Assembly (NCBI GenBank): GCA_020746875.1
Contig: JAGTJL010000014.1
Location: forward strand, 62,001 to 126,000
DNA from: Rhexocercosporidium sp. MPI-PUGE-AT-0058
Taxonomy: Eukaryota > Ascomycota > Leotiomycetes > Helotiales
Length of the DNA stretch: 64,000 bases
Direction: 5' to 3'
The notes beneath the pieces are model-generated. The model did not search any database. It saw only the letters and a program-made list of their open reading frames with translations, and was not told the origin of the DNA. Below, piece by piece: positions 50,256 through 60,983 of the stretch. Both the position numbers and the translations under genes were made by a program. Positions within the stretch are counted from its first letter, which is position 1; each line of letters begins with the position of its first letter.

Positions 50256-50576
50256 ATGAAGTTACGGGTCAGCCTTATCCTCTGCTTCGCCTCAAGCGCC
50301 TTTGCTTGGTTTGTACGGCTTATCTTCTCCTACCTCTAGATCTACCTACCTTAGATTGTTACCTTACTTACGTATATAATAGAACTGCGATACGCGCGGA
50401 GACCCCGGTACCTGTAGGGGAAATAACGAAGACGCGGGGAAAATCCTCGGTTGTAATCCTGTAGGTGAGATCCTTGTGTAGTTATCTTTATCGCTAATAT
50501 CTCATAGTTTTCCCCATGTATATCACAGGGCCAAGATTGTAGACCACAACCTGAAGGAGACGCCTTGTGCTCTTAA
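50256..50576 (+). CDS. Small secreted cysteine-rich peptide, 60 aa, 3 exons (candidate)
   Basis: Exons are 50,256-50,312, 50,383-50,460 and 50,529-50,576. Introns of 70 and 68 bp have GTACGG...AATAG and GTAGGTGAG...CACAG ends, and all exons are in phase 0. Exon 1 is a signal peptide (MKLRVSLILCFASSAFA). The mature part, about 43 residues, has five Cys in fragments CDTRGDPGTC, ILGCNP, QDCRPQ and LCS. Splicing is predicted by eye, but the joined frame gives a Cys pattern that random sequence would rarely give. Such peptides in fungi include effectors, defensin-like antimicrobials and pheromone-like proteins; I recognise no family. Expression and the fifth (odd) Cys are open points. The heptamer repeat lies just upstream. 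Confidence 0.55.
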
Positions 50577-51069
50577 ACGCCGGATTCGTTTTCACGCTAC
50601 ACTAGTAGTAACGTTGGCACTTATAGGACCAGTGTAGTCAATAGTGTGCTCGTATTCCTGTGCAACAGCACTAACTGTCGTGCGTTACCGCTTTTTTAAA
50701 ACGCACTAATGTGCGTTAAAGAGCTTTAAAACGGCGGTTAATTAATTAAAACCTTGCCAAAATAAAGTTATTTTCATTCGTTTAAGTTAGATTCTCGGTT
50801 AAGGCTGTGAATAGTAGTGCGCCCCTATTAAAGCAGTTGCAACTTGCAAACTTGCAAGAAATGTTGAGAAACTACATCCAGACAGCTGGCATGGCCATCT
50901 CACTATAAGAAGGCTCGAGAATGTTTGAAGACAAAGGTATTACGTCTTGATCTCCTCGATTGAGGTTGCCAGGATAAAGAAGCTCGATGAATATAACGTA
51001 AACTTAGATCACCGAACTACTTCACGTCCACGAGAGGAGACAAACAAGATACACCTGCTGGCGAATGTA
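50577..51069. other. Intergenic with inverted-repeat patch
   Basis: Bases about 50,680-50,745 hold clustered inverted motifs: AACGCACTAATGTGCGTT (7-bp arms) within a larger imperfect inverted unit, TACCGCTTTTTTAAAACGC against its partner GCTTTAAAACGGCGGTTA. It could be a degraded MITE or a transcription-end structure. No gene is seen. Confidence 0.35.
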
Positions 51070-52026
51070 TCACTCCTCAGGTCCATTCCAATGCTCCCCT
51101 TCTGGGAATTTGATCGTGGCATTCTCCATCAATATTCCAATCCTCCATCTGCTGAACCCCGGCCACCAATTATTGTGGGACGTTTCGTCCCCTTGGACAT
51201 CACCACCCCCACCAAGTAGGGCGTCTTCCTCACTTGCCTGCCCCCTCTTCAGATCCCACCAGCCCAAAGATGCCTTGCTCGACCACTCATGCGGCATGAC
51301 ACAACGCCACTGCTTGGTACCCACCAGCTCTGCCACAGAAGAGTCCGTTCCATCCGGAAGAGGTGGCTGCACAAGACTCAGATCCAAACCGACATATTTC
51401 GCCGCTGCTGTTGAGAGAGGAAAGGATGGCGCATATGTGATTGGCTTATAAATTGCCGAAAAGAACGGCGATTTAGATCTCACTCTCTGAGTACCCGAAC
51501 CAGCGGTCTCAAGAGGGTAGACCGAGATGCGCACTGCCTTGTTCGGCAATGGCTTGAACTCGAAATCTGCGAGATGTTTGGGGATGTTCCAATCTACCTT
51601 GTCAGCATTGCGGTTTATAACAAAGATTCAGTGAGATTCACTATTCCGACCATTCCAGCAAGTCGCCTCCTGACTGACATAAATCCTCGTGACCCTGAGA
51701 TTCTTTTTCGTTTCGCGCTTCAGACTCCCATCTTTATCTTTGGTGTCAAGTTCATACTCAATGTTGCCCGGGACGATAATCAATTCGTCATAGGGGCCGA
51801 CGGGCGACTCGGTGTATCGAATTATCTGGACAGAAGCTAGGCCGCCGACGAGTCTGCCGTCTGAAAACGGGGAGGCGGCTTCAAGCGGTGAGTACAAGAG
51901 GGACTTGCTGCTTTGGAGATTCTGGGCCGAGGAGGGTGAGATGTAGAACATGAAGGAGTAAATAGTCCCTTTCAACGTCCAAGGTGCAAGTGCAACTACT
52001 GGTGGTGGAGCAGGTGGATTCGACAT
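51070..52026 (-). CDS. Acetoacetate decarboxylase-like (ADC superfamily) protein, 302 aa, 2 exons
   Basis: Exons are 51,642-52,026 and 51,070-51,593. The 48-bp intron (GTGAATCTC...CAAGGTAG) restores GRNNWNIPKHLADFEF, the expected join in this fungal family. Features in order: LAPWTLKGTIYSFMFYIS near the N-terminus, SPVGPYDELIIVPG, KNLRVTRIYVSQEATCWNGR, then a C-terminal beta-barrel half ending in WNGPEE. The fold is the ADC-like beta barrel. Whether the catalytic Lys of true decarboxylases is present I could not confirm, so the activity is open. There is no signal peptide. I chose the Met before SNPPAPPP, where the family-like text starts; an in-frame Met upstream (52,179) adds unrelated residues. 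The neighbouring genes give no clear pathway. Confidence 0.75.
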
Positions 52027-52799
52027 GATTGAATTGAAGAAGGTAAAACGAAGAAGCCGTGAGCGCCTGTCACACCAAGTCGTGTGGACGACAGACGTGA
52101 TCCGAAAGACATGTGCCAATTCGGACTGTGGGTGGCTGGCTGGGTTTGGCCTCTTGGCCTCGCCCCTTTTAGGTGACACCGCAGGGTAAGACGTGCATGG
52201 TGGGCAATTGTTGACGTACCGTGAGGGGATGATCGGGGTTGAGGGGCAAAAGGGAAGCGAGTCTGGGACGAAGATATAGATGGATAGACAAACTAGGGCT
52301 CAAAGCCATTCATCAGATGCTCAGTCTGGGTGCACAGCTCCAATGAACAATTGCCCAAGTCCACCTAATGTGAAAAGAAATACAAAATGAATTGAACCAA
52401 ACCCCAAACAGAGTTCTCAAGGAGTGCCTCCTCGTGCGACGCCCCAACTCCTTGCACCCTTACAGTGAACACACGAGAAAGAAAAAAACCAAAACAGAGC
52501 AGGAGCTTATGGCGATCGAGGGGGCAGAGTCAGCAAGTTCTTCGCAGCTGTTCTCGGAAGTCTAGGACCAGCATCCATCTCATGCACAGCCACACACACA
52601 CTTTGCCTCCAACTCTCCGGGTATGCTCTGCTGTTGCTGCTGGATGACTGAAGTCCCGACTAGAAGTTCACGAAAAACATTCTCGTCGTACCGATCGACC
52701 GCCACCCTATGCATCCCCGCACTGACCGAGCAAGCTGACTCAGATATAGCATCGCTGTGGGCCTGTTATTGTTCAATCTTATATGAGAGCTATATGTTG
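52027..52799. other. Intergenic, no gene seen
   Basis: Gap between the ADC-like gene and the decayed membrane glycoprotein. Small open frames (for example Cys-rich MLCCCCWMTEV at 52,623) lack other support. No RNA gene is recognised. Confidence 0.35.
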
Positions 52800-53603
52800 G
52801 ATAATTCGAGTTCGGGTTTGAAGTATGGGTCGGAGAGCGTTTTCTTCAACAACGTAGTGCCCAGCGATGATCACTGACAAAAATAGAGCTCCTAGGGTAC
52901 TTCCAACAATTGCTCCAGCCAGAACCCTCGCATTTGCAGTGTTTGAGTCGCTCGGGGGATCCGAGAAGATTCCAGTCTGCGTCCCAGTTGTTGAGGTGGA
53001 GGTTGAAGTTGCCTTTGCCGTTGGTCTTGATCATAGAGGAGGAGTTGTGCTGGCGACTATCTATGGTGGCACTGAGAGCGAAACCTTCATATGTTTATGC
53101 GAATGCTTGATCCAAAGAGTTCGTTGCTGTGAATAGTGAAGATAATTTGACGCTTGAGTTGTTATACGAGGTGATCCTAATGATCGAGCCAAATATATTC
53201 CTGAAGCGAGACCCGCCGAAAGCAAGTCGATCTGAAGGAGGGTTTGCACCTTGTGCGAATCCGTCCCAACTACTGAAGAGGGTCAGCACAATGCATTGAG
53301 AAATACCAGAAGAATTAGTACCTAGGACAACAGGCAATGTAATTTGATGTGAAAGGGCCTTGAGTTGTGTAGCCAGCGGGGCAGACAACAGAACTCATAC
53401 CAGCTTGCGATACCCTCTCTCTCTCTTCAACAGAAAGCTAGAACAATACCCTAGAGCATAACAAGATGTAATTGTCGTCCCAGGAACAGATAGAACCCAT
53501 CATTCTCGATAAGCCCGTCAACAGATTCTGCACATTGGGTCGGGGCTATGAAAGTAGTAGTGATGACGAACGGAACCTCGGGTTGTATGGGAGTAGTTGC
53601 CAT
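52800..53603 (-). pseudogene. Fungal type I membrane glycoprotein (CCP motif, Ser/Thr stalk, TM), probably broken
   Basis: Three minus-strand pieces in different frames fit one protein. An N-terminal piece starts at 53,603 (MATTPIQPEVPFVITTTFIAPTQC). A middle piece has VVCPAGYTT...ACCP (about 53,395-53,335), the motif common in these fungal surface proteins; a likely intron (GTACTAATTC...TTCAG) follows. A C-terminal piece has a TSTSTSTTGTQTG stalk, then the transmembrane helix GAIVGSTLGALFLSVIIAG and a short tail (about 53,020-52,830). Joining them needs at least one frame change in a GA-rich run near 53,420-53,430, and stops precede the stalk. Unrecognised introns could rescue part of it. 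The family role is unknown; many sit at the cell surface. Confidence 0.45.
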
Positions 53604-54366
53604 TGCACAGAAAGGAAAACGATATTTATAGGATGGCCATAGAAAAGAAGAAGAGATTCAATTAAAGGTAATAAGGACATTCCATCTCAGCATTATCACG
53701 TCCAGCAGCAGCTCCTACAGAGATCACAACTGACAATCTTCAGGCAGTCCTTGCACAAAGCCGCCGGGCTATTGTCTTCAGATTGAATCCCAAATGAGAT
53801 CAGCAAGAAGTCTCTACTGGTGATGACAACGATTACCGACGATACACGCACAGTAATAATCAGTTCCGCGAATTCTTACTTCGATTCGAAAAGCATAGGC
53901 TTACAGGACCGGCGACAGCTTGAGATCAAATCTGGTGTTAGCAGGAATAGAGATGTGGACCTATCTACACTTGAAGAGACCTGATGGCCGGAATACCTCG
54001 AATACTTTAGTCAATACACCAAAATTCCAGAACTGACGATTGATGTAGTGGAATGGTAAGAACAACGCTAGTAGTTTATTTAGACTTGGCCTTTTTCACT
54101 CCTCAGTACCTTACTGTATATTACAACCGTCGAAAATATCTTGAGAGGAGTCAGTCTGCAATTGTCAAGCAGTTACCTCACCTTGCTGAATTTGTGCACG
54201 CCGTCGAAGGAGGAGGGTGGTATCGAAGGAGAACTGAGGCGCTCTTTCCGTCAACTTCATTTGAGATATTTTTGTGTAATTCGTTAAAGGTAGCATAAAA
54301 ACGGTCTGTCCTGAGTACCTCAACTACACACCTGAAGCGTATAATGAATCACTAGCAAGGATCCGT
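53604..54366. other. Intergenic, no gene seen
   Basis: No supported gene or repeat. An open frame at 54,053-54,298 has no recognisable domain. Confidence 0.35.
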
Positions 54367-54708
54367 ATGAACTGGGCATCAACAACGACACTCCGTAAAC
54401 ATAATCCCTTTCGAACCACCATGGCAGACTGCAACACTTCAGTCATTATTCTGGTTAGGAATAACAAGCATCACTTCCACCTCGATACGCAACAGCTTTG
54501 CGCACACTCACCATTTTTTTATTCCACATTCACAAACGGATTCAAGGAGACTCCCGAGCGGCTTGCACTACTTCTAAAGGTCGATGCTGAAACCTTTTAG
54601 CTTTTTCGAGAGTCGAGCGCCGCAAGACATCCAAACGATATATCCGGAGAAAGAATTGCCGCGACTGCGACAAAGCTTTCTCGCTTTGACACCTTTGGCT
54701 TAACATGA
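54367..54708 (+). pseudogene. BTB/POZ domain fragment with premature stop
   Basis: The BTB/POZ fold mediates dimerisation and links substrates to ubiquitin ligases. The frame reads VIILVRNNKHHFHLDTQQLCAHSPFFYSTF then NGFKETPER, the classic fungal BTB N-terminal half. It then has a TAG at 54,598-54,600 directly after VDAETF, where family members continue with ELF. The same frame goes on (LFRESSAARHPND) to a stop at 54,706-54,708, but the rest of the BTB fold is weak or absent. I call it broken; the change GAG to TAG is not of RIP type. Translation could start at 54,367 or 54,421. Confidence 0.75.
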
Positions 54709-55246
54709 CAGGACACAGTCCTCCCGAGTAAGAAGCAACTTCGAATTTGACATATGTGACAGAGGCACAGTACGGTATGTTCCTGATGATAGCCAGAGAT
54801 TAGATTCAGCTTCTGCCAAGATTGGAAAGCGGGATAGTGTCTTTTTTTTACTAGTGACGGGGGCCGCCAGGCTGGTGTATCGGTGGCGCAAAATTACTTT
54901 GTACTCAAGCAAAAACAAGGGCTACTCCGCATCCAACACCAAGTCGGTGGTGATTAGCTGGCTGATCCGATCAAAATAAGAGATGGGGGAATGCCATCCT
55001 CGAGCCATCTCATATGTGAGGACCATCCATTGCCCACGCCACAACCAGCTAAAATTTAAGTCATGACTCTCAGTACAGGAGCTTGCCGGTTTTTCGATCC
55101 CGCGCCTTGACAGAAGAAATACAGGACAGAGGACGTTATTAGCAATCGCCCCATATTCCCCTTCGACCTTGAGTCTTCAATTGAATGCATCGACAGAAAG
55201 TTAGTTGTTCGTTGACCGATGACTTGACTGCGAATAGTTAGTCAAC
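54709..55246. other. Intergenic, no gene seen
   Basis: No supported feature. Some stretches have coding-like composition, but no domain can be read. Confidence 0.35.
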
Positions 55247-56728
55247 ATGTCAAATATTACATCACCAGAACTTGCCAACCCTTGGGGATACCTCTACCTC
55301 CCTACTCAATCCTACATCGAGGCAACATATCTATTGCAGCTATTGTTCTACTTTGCAATGTAAGGCTTTGTGCTAACTATCATTCCCTATTTATGTTCGT
55401 ATCCAAGCCATTGCTGACAATCATTTTTTATGGATATAGTGGAGGCTACATTTGGGAGTAACTTAGATGTCAATATTTCCCCCATGTATCTCATGCGAAC
55501 TGATGAATTAATAGCACTCTGGCTTTTTTTTATCGATGACGTTGAATTTATCTCCTGCAGGCGCTTTAACATTGTATCCTTTCTGTTTATTTTGACTAGG
55601 TTAGTAGCAATATTACTTATACGCTTATTCGACGTATCCGACTGCTTATGATCCTCGACTAATAAATACTTTGATTCCCTAGAGTCTCTACGCTTGTTAC
55701 TTCGGCGGCTTGGATATCGTTCTATTTGGCGAGAATTGGGTACTGTCACTTGACATCCTATATTAACTTTGTTGCCGAGATGCTGTGCATTCTTTCGTCT
55801 GCGGCGCTGCTTCAAGTGAGGTATGAAGAAATTCCCTATTTAACTCGTTGCTCTGTTGAATTCTTGCTGCTACTACTGCTAATTTCTCCATAGGATTCTA
55901 GTTATATTTAGAGATAATAAATTCATTTTGCTTCCAACGTTCGGCTTGCTGTAAGTTTCTGTTACTTCGCTTTCTCGAATTCCTTGTTGGGCAGATACTA
56001 ATTGATATTATCAGAGTCGCCTTCCTCATAGCGGGTGCTCTTGTCACGGCTGGCTTGAAACCTATCAATCTGCCTAACAGCAGCGGATGCTCCTATACCT
56101 CGATGCCATCCTTTTCTTTCCTTCCCTATCTCATCCAAGCCGCATATGATGTGCTAGTCTTTGTTCTATGCACATGGAAGGTGAAATAAATATTGATATT
56201 CAATTTGTATATTAGATGTAGTGCTAATACAAACCTCCTAGCTCCTTGCCACGAACACCGTCTCCTTCTCCGACTTCAGGTGCCGAAAGTCTACGATGAA
56301 AATTACTTACGCGTTTTTTAACGCCGGAGTAAGTACACCCGACTTTTATTGCCACAGAAGCCTAAATATCCCGCTAGTTCATTTATTACATTCTAGTAGT
56401 TATCGTCTAAATCGTTACTTTGGTGTTTCTCGCAAAGTCAGACTATACCCTGCGCTTCATAACAGCACCGATGGCGGACTGCATTGCTTCCGCCTAGGCC
56501 CTGCGCATTACACGGAATCTCTGGAAGTTTAATCAGCGGAACAGACAACGCGTCAACCTAGACTTCATGAGCGGGCAGTTTGCTAGCTTCTCGCATGGTC
56601 GTGCTGTATATGCGGCACAACCGGTGGCTCGATCGTCGGGTCAGACCTCGACGTCTCCGTGTTGGTCCATAAAGTCACCAGGTCGGACCTTAAAGCCATC
56701 GTGCAAGAACTCGACAGCCGTTCATAAG
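55247..56728 (+). pseudogene. Multi-helix membrane protein of DUF6533-like type, decayed
   Basis: Seen in order: an N-terminus MSNITSPELANPWGYLYLP from 55,247. A segment LWLFFIDDVEFISCRRFNIV near 55,515-55,580 resembles the D-E-V loop of DUF6533 proteins. Helices follow, TLVTSAAWISFYLARIGY (about 55,690) and ILVIFRDNKFILLPTFG (about 55,900). After good GT-AG introns come VAFLIAGALVTAG and LPYLIQAAYDVLVFVLCTWK (about 56,015-56,180). A late segment, IVTLVFLAK...FITAPMADCIASA (about 56,405-56,500), is followed by a TAG and then ALRITRNLWKFN. Frames at the first and last joins do not fit without shifts, and stops lie in the last exon. The family, known mainly from fungal genomes, has about seven helices and unknown function. 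Confidence 0.5.
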
Positions 56729-57723
56729 GATGAGATGCAACTCAATGGGGTATAAATATATCGTGGGGCTATTGTACATTTTGTGGAGCCTGCCTGGATT
56801 GACAATAGAGTTAGCGGCTTTTTCTTCTTGGTTTTTGGGTCTTTTGGTATTTTCCAAAGCTTTTCTTGCCAGGAGAGGGCGCTATGTGTTTAAAAATAGC
56901 GTCTCATATTGGGTAGCAATGGCAAAAAGATGGCATTTTACATTAGGTATCGATAGTGTTATCAATAGGGAAAACAGGTGTGAGAAGAACCACGTTTTGT
57001 TCAACTAGCGTTTTGCTTTCATTTTCCTTCTTCGGGCAGTCTTCATCAATATTACCTCAATAGGCTCTTATACGGTGTGGGTAGCAATTTCGCTTTGCGA
57101 CTGATCGTTATTGTCAGTGCTAAGCCTTGGTTGGAAGGAGTGAAGATTATATTGAGAAGGGTGTTTAGAAAATTAGTTTGATTTTTTAGGAGCTTTGTGC
57201 CAAGCACGAAACAATACAACTGCGATTTTCTTCCTCGCAGAGAATGCATCGAGTGTCGGAGGGAAGAACACAGCCAGGAGGTTTCGGCCACTCCCAAAGT
57301 AGCCACTCCATTCCAATCGACTCCTATACATGACTTTCATAGCCCCATTATCAATCTACATCATACTGGACTGGCCGAGTGATATAGCCCTACGCCGACA
57401 GCTTCATCAAACTGATGCAGGGTGCTTGTTACATCTTGGTCGGATGAGGTATTGGAAGGCTGTCGATGTTGCTGATCTTTGGGACTTAGAGGAAGGTGGA
57501 ACTGAAAATTTGGGTGATTCTGAGGCGGGGAGAATTATCCGCAAAATATAAAGCATACCGCGTGCGCTGAGAAATTTTGTAATCCATTAACAATTTGTAA
57601 TAACTAAACTGATGAGTAAAGCTATGATCTTAATTGAATACAAAGTTGAGCACGAAGCGTTGTTCAGGGCTTCAGTAGGAGTTCACGCGTGACGGTAGAG
57701 TTCTCTAGGTACTTGGAGAGAGG
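56729..57723. other. Intergenic, no gene seen
   Basis: Several short open frames (56,730-57,008; 57,330-57,551) have no domain, signal peptide or neighbours in frame. They may be further eroded gene pieces, but I cannot support any. Confidence 0.35.
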
Positions 57724-58555
57724 ATGGTACGGAACGGCCCGTTGGCCTATCTTCGAATGCCCTTTATCTCCCAAGGGTGGGATGGTAGGGCAATCCTTTA
57801 TATCAAGTTGATGCCCCCGCCAATATCGAATTCATCCCACATTTTAATCTCCAGCAGTTCTCTCGTTGCAATAGCTCCATCAGCGACGGATGTGTTCGTC
57901 CCTTTCAAATCCCCGTCCACATACAAAAGTAGTAATCTAAGCCTAACTCTTCCAGAAGACATCCAATCCGAGATCCACACCGCAATACCAGATGTTGTAT
58001 GTGCAACTCACTCCCATAGTACATGCGGTCGAGCATTTTGTGCTACTGGTAGGACTTTAGACCCGATCACTCAAGACTCATGTGTCTTTTACAACGATCA
58101 TGTGCTCTATCCGTAAGCGAGATGACCTTGTCAACACTTCAACATCTTGAGATCTGACGAAAAGTAGGACTTTCGCAAGGGTAGTCCTCGCCGCTGACGA
58201 AAGCAAACACATCACTGCAGCTTCAGGGAAGAAGAAAGCCGTGCCCCTGGGAAATCATGGGTTACTCACTGCCGGTCGAACAATCGAGGAGACGGTGGCG
58301 TACTGTACTTCCTGTTATTGGACAAATGCTGCGAAATTCAGTTGGCGGCAGATACTTCCTCTGCTGGAAGTGGGAAGCCATCGGGACTATTGAGAACGGC
58401 TACTGTGAGTTCGGATTGTCGATATATACGAGCTGTGCGTAAACAACTAATGTTCTTTAGTTCAAGGACTTCCACTCTTTCAGACTGTTGAGCATGAGCT
58501 GGGGTACAGGACATTCTTAGGCAGGGGAGTAGAAGTTCTTCGAAACAAGGTATAG
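57724..58555 (+). pseudogene. Class II aldolase/adducin-family protein, frameshifted
   Basis: The family uses a Zn ion held by three His to cleave or epimerise sugar phosphates and related acids. The core is recognisable: SEIHTAIPDVVCATHSHSTCGRAF (two metal His), then RTLDPITQDSCVFYNDHVLYP and, after an intron (58,113-58,167), TFARVVLAADESKHI and LGNHGLLTAGRTIEETVAY (third His). At about 58,301-58,312 the frame shifts; the continuation FLLLDKCCEIQLAAD is one frame over. After a probable intron ending at TTCTTTAG, a final exon gives FQGLPLFQTVEHELGYRTF to a stop at 58,553-58,555. The N-terminal third is replaced by text with no family likeness. I call it a pseudogene with one clear shift and a worn N-terminus. 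Confidence 0.75.
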
Positions 58556-58914
58556 ATAATACAAATCCCGTCGCAGCAGGCCAACCTGCAGATGGCAAAG
58601 CGCATTCAGGGCCCGGAGTTGCAGTCGCATCGCCCTGCCCGAAGGGAGTGAGGACAACCTCAACTTCAGTTGGCACGGTGGAGGGACCTACCCCCCAGTC
58701 CAGCTGGATATAGGTGGTCCATGGTCACTGATGGTACTTGTATCTGGCAGCTGGCTGGTGAGAGGCTTATCATTCTTTGAGGAACCCGGGGTTTGGAGTT
58801 AGCTGTGGTGGTGGATCATAACCATTGTATGCTGCAGGATTCCTTACCTACCCACTACAAGCTTTGTCAGTAAAGAATAAGCTGCAAGACAACGCCACGC
58901 AGAATATTCTTACA
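58556..58914. other. Intergenic, no gene seen
   Basis: Convergent gap between the aldolase pseudogene (+) and the secreted-protein gene (-). G+C-rich at 58,570-58,690; no supported feature. Confidence 0.35.
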
Positions 58915-59608
58915 TTACCCCATGAAACCCATTCTCGGTAAATGTTTGGCTGCTCTGACACATAATGTAAAAATTCCAAGAACCTGACTCCCTGGGATGA
59001 AGTTGACTCCAATCTCTGCAACTGAAACAGAAGCTTGTAGTAGTATCCCACAAAGTAGCTTGTCAAGTTGTTCGAGAGCGTCGGCCACGATGCCGGTGAT
59101 TTCTTCCGCCAATTCTACCACAGCACCTCCGCAAGTGCACTTTCCGATTACCCAAATATATCCCATATCGTCTTTGTTGATCAGAGATGGATCTTCGGTC
59201 CAATCCTCCTTTTTCATTAACGACTCACACTTAGGGAAATAGAAATTAGCAGTTTGAAAATTAAATATAACTCCCTGTTAAGTAAAGAGCCGACGTGATT
59301 TTGTATAATGATATTACTAAGGGCTTTTGAGGCTTGGGTCAACTCACCGAGTAGCCATTGACTCCCGGCTTCGTTTCTTCACAAAATATGTTGCATGGGG
59401 CCAAGGACTTGTGGTCATCTCTTTCTTGGATTGAGATGTACGTGTAGCAATTTCCCACCTTGGAATACTGGACAACGGTTTGGTCGTCGGTGTCTCGAAG
59501 TAGTATATTTGTTCCTGGCCGAGAGGGAAGACCATCGGTCCTTGAAATCGGAATCGAGAAGATAAAAACCAACCACGAACAACGGACAACAATTCCTGAG
59601 AATGCCAT
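58915..59608 (-). CDS. Secreted protein of unknown function, 191 aa, 2 exons
   Basis: Exons are 59,348-59,608 and 58,915-59,229. The 118-bp intron (GTGAGTTG...CCCTAAG) joins VNGYS to CESLMKKEDW in frame. The N-terminus MAFSGIVVRCSWLVFIFSIPISRTDG is a signal peptide. Six or more Cys are present in the mature part (NCYTY, PCNIFC, YSCESL, KCTCGG, LLCGIL). A C-terminal amphipathic region, ELAEEITGIVADALEQLDKLLCGILL then VAEIGVNFIPG, resembles a group of fungal secreted proteins with a CGG and FIPG signature whose role is unknown. No frame damage is seen, unlike most neighbours. It could be a host-interaction or surface protein; that is inference. A TATATTTTATT stretch lies about 30 bp upstream. 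Confidence 0.7.
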
Positions 59609-60983
59609 GGTTCATTCATATAACCAATAAAATATACTTTGTGAATATTGACAAGGAGATAGGGTTCTGCGATGTCGTTTTAGTTTGATCAGAAATCCAG
59701 TTCGTGATAGATAAGAGAAACAAACAATTTCCAACGAGAAAGTTATTTCTCTTAAGTAGTCATAAATGTTGGGAACTCTCGATGTAGATACAATTCGAAT
59801 ATTATATACCTTGCGGAACATGGTTCTGATTGTTGTGTCTCTGAATAGATGTTGGCTGTTTCCTGAGCCATAGCCATGATCAACAAACTCTAATATTTTC
59901 AGTAGTATTCAAGTTCTATGTCCAGATCTAGATCTGTCTCAAGAATAAAACAACTCGAGGATTGATGTCTATTCTTATTTCTCAAAAAATTCAAAAGCGT
60001 GGTATGTAACATGTCCGGAAAAGGTGTAAACCTAACACCCCAAGAGAGGAATGAGTACAAGGTAGCCTTAGTGATGATTGTGATTTTCCAACAGCTAATC
60101 TGCGGGATTTCGCCTGAGTTGAGCACGATACAGCCCATATTGAGTTCTCACAGCGGACAGCCGTGGGCCCCTAAGGTCATAACCCAACACACAAACACTG
60201 CCCTGCTGATAGCCCAGTTCGAATCAGAGAGGTCGTACTGGATGTCTATATCCAATTTTAATTGGCCAAACCAACGGCCGCCACGCCTCAAGAATCTTAT
60301 ATGCGTTGCCAGTGCACGAAAGTTTGTCAACGTGTCATTATTTTCACTTATTCTTAAGGAAATTACTGTTGGGATGTGGGCTACAGGTTTTGAGCGAAGT
60401 CTCTTGCGGAGTGCTGCCTTGTTAGGCAAGTAATGTTGCATTGAAAACCCCAGCGGTTGGATAGCGAATCAGCGCACTCGCGTCCAACTTCAAACACCAA
60501 CATATCGGAGACCAATACGTGTCAATTCTTGTAATATATATATATATATATATATATTGCACTTCCACCATGTACTCACACCTTGAAGTCACTACTTGAG
60601 AGAATCTCCGCAATCATCTTGTTCACGAGTCTTTCATTCACCTTGCCGCTCCTGTTTCACGACGGCAAATAGGACCACGGGACGATTACCAGGCGGAGAG
60701 TACTCCCACCACAAGATGGTCGCAACTATCACCTCTTTCTACGCCTTTCTGAAAACTATGCATTCCACGACCTGGGGGTTGGGAAAATCCAAGTACCCTC
60801 CGCCAACTTGCTGGCCACAAATCACTCGCAATCACTTCCCCTACTACACGCAAAGGGTAGTCGAGCTTATATGACATCTCTATTATTACGATAACGAAGC
60901 TTACTTCGTCTTACCCGATACTTCTCTCACTGCTAATGGTCATCCACGTCATCTACCTACGCTAACCGATTGCGGGGATCTGG
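59609..60983. other. Intergenic with a TA microsatellite
   Basis: A (TA)n run at about 60,536-60,557 is the only firm feature. A 144-codon open frame at 59,999-60,433 lacks a domain, and a longer open frame exists on the other strand; I do not call either. From about 60,780 the plus strand has text (YYYDNEAYFVLPDT) that may be an eroded upstream exon of the next pseudogene. Confidence 0.4.

Noticed and set aside
50030..50464. 144-codon frame through the heptamer repeat
   Set aside because: The (TTCACTC)n array is open in several frames; the spliced small-peptide model explains the right part better.
59999..60433. 144-codon plus-strand frame
   Set aside because: No domain or signal peptide, and a long opposite-strand frame overlaps it.
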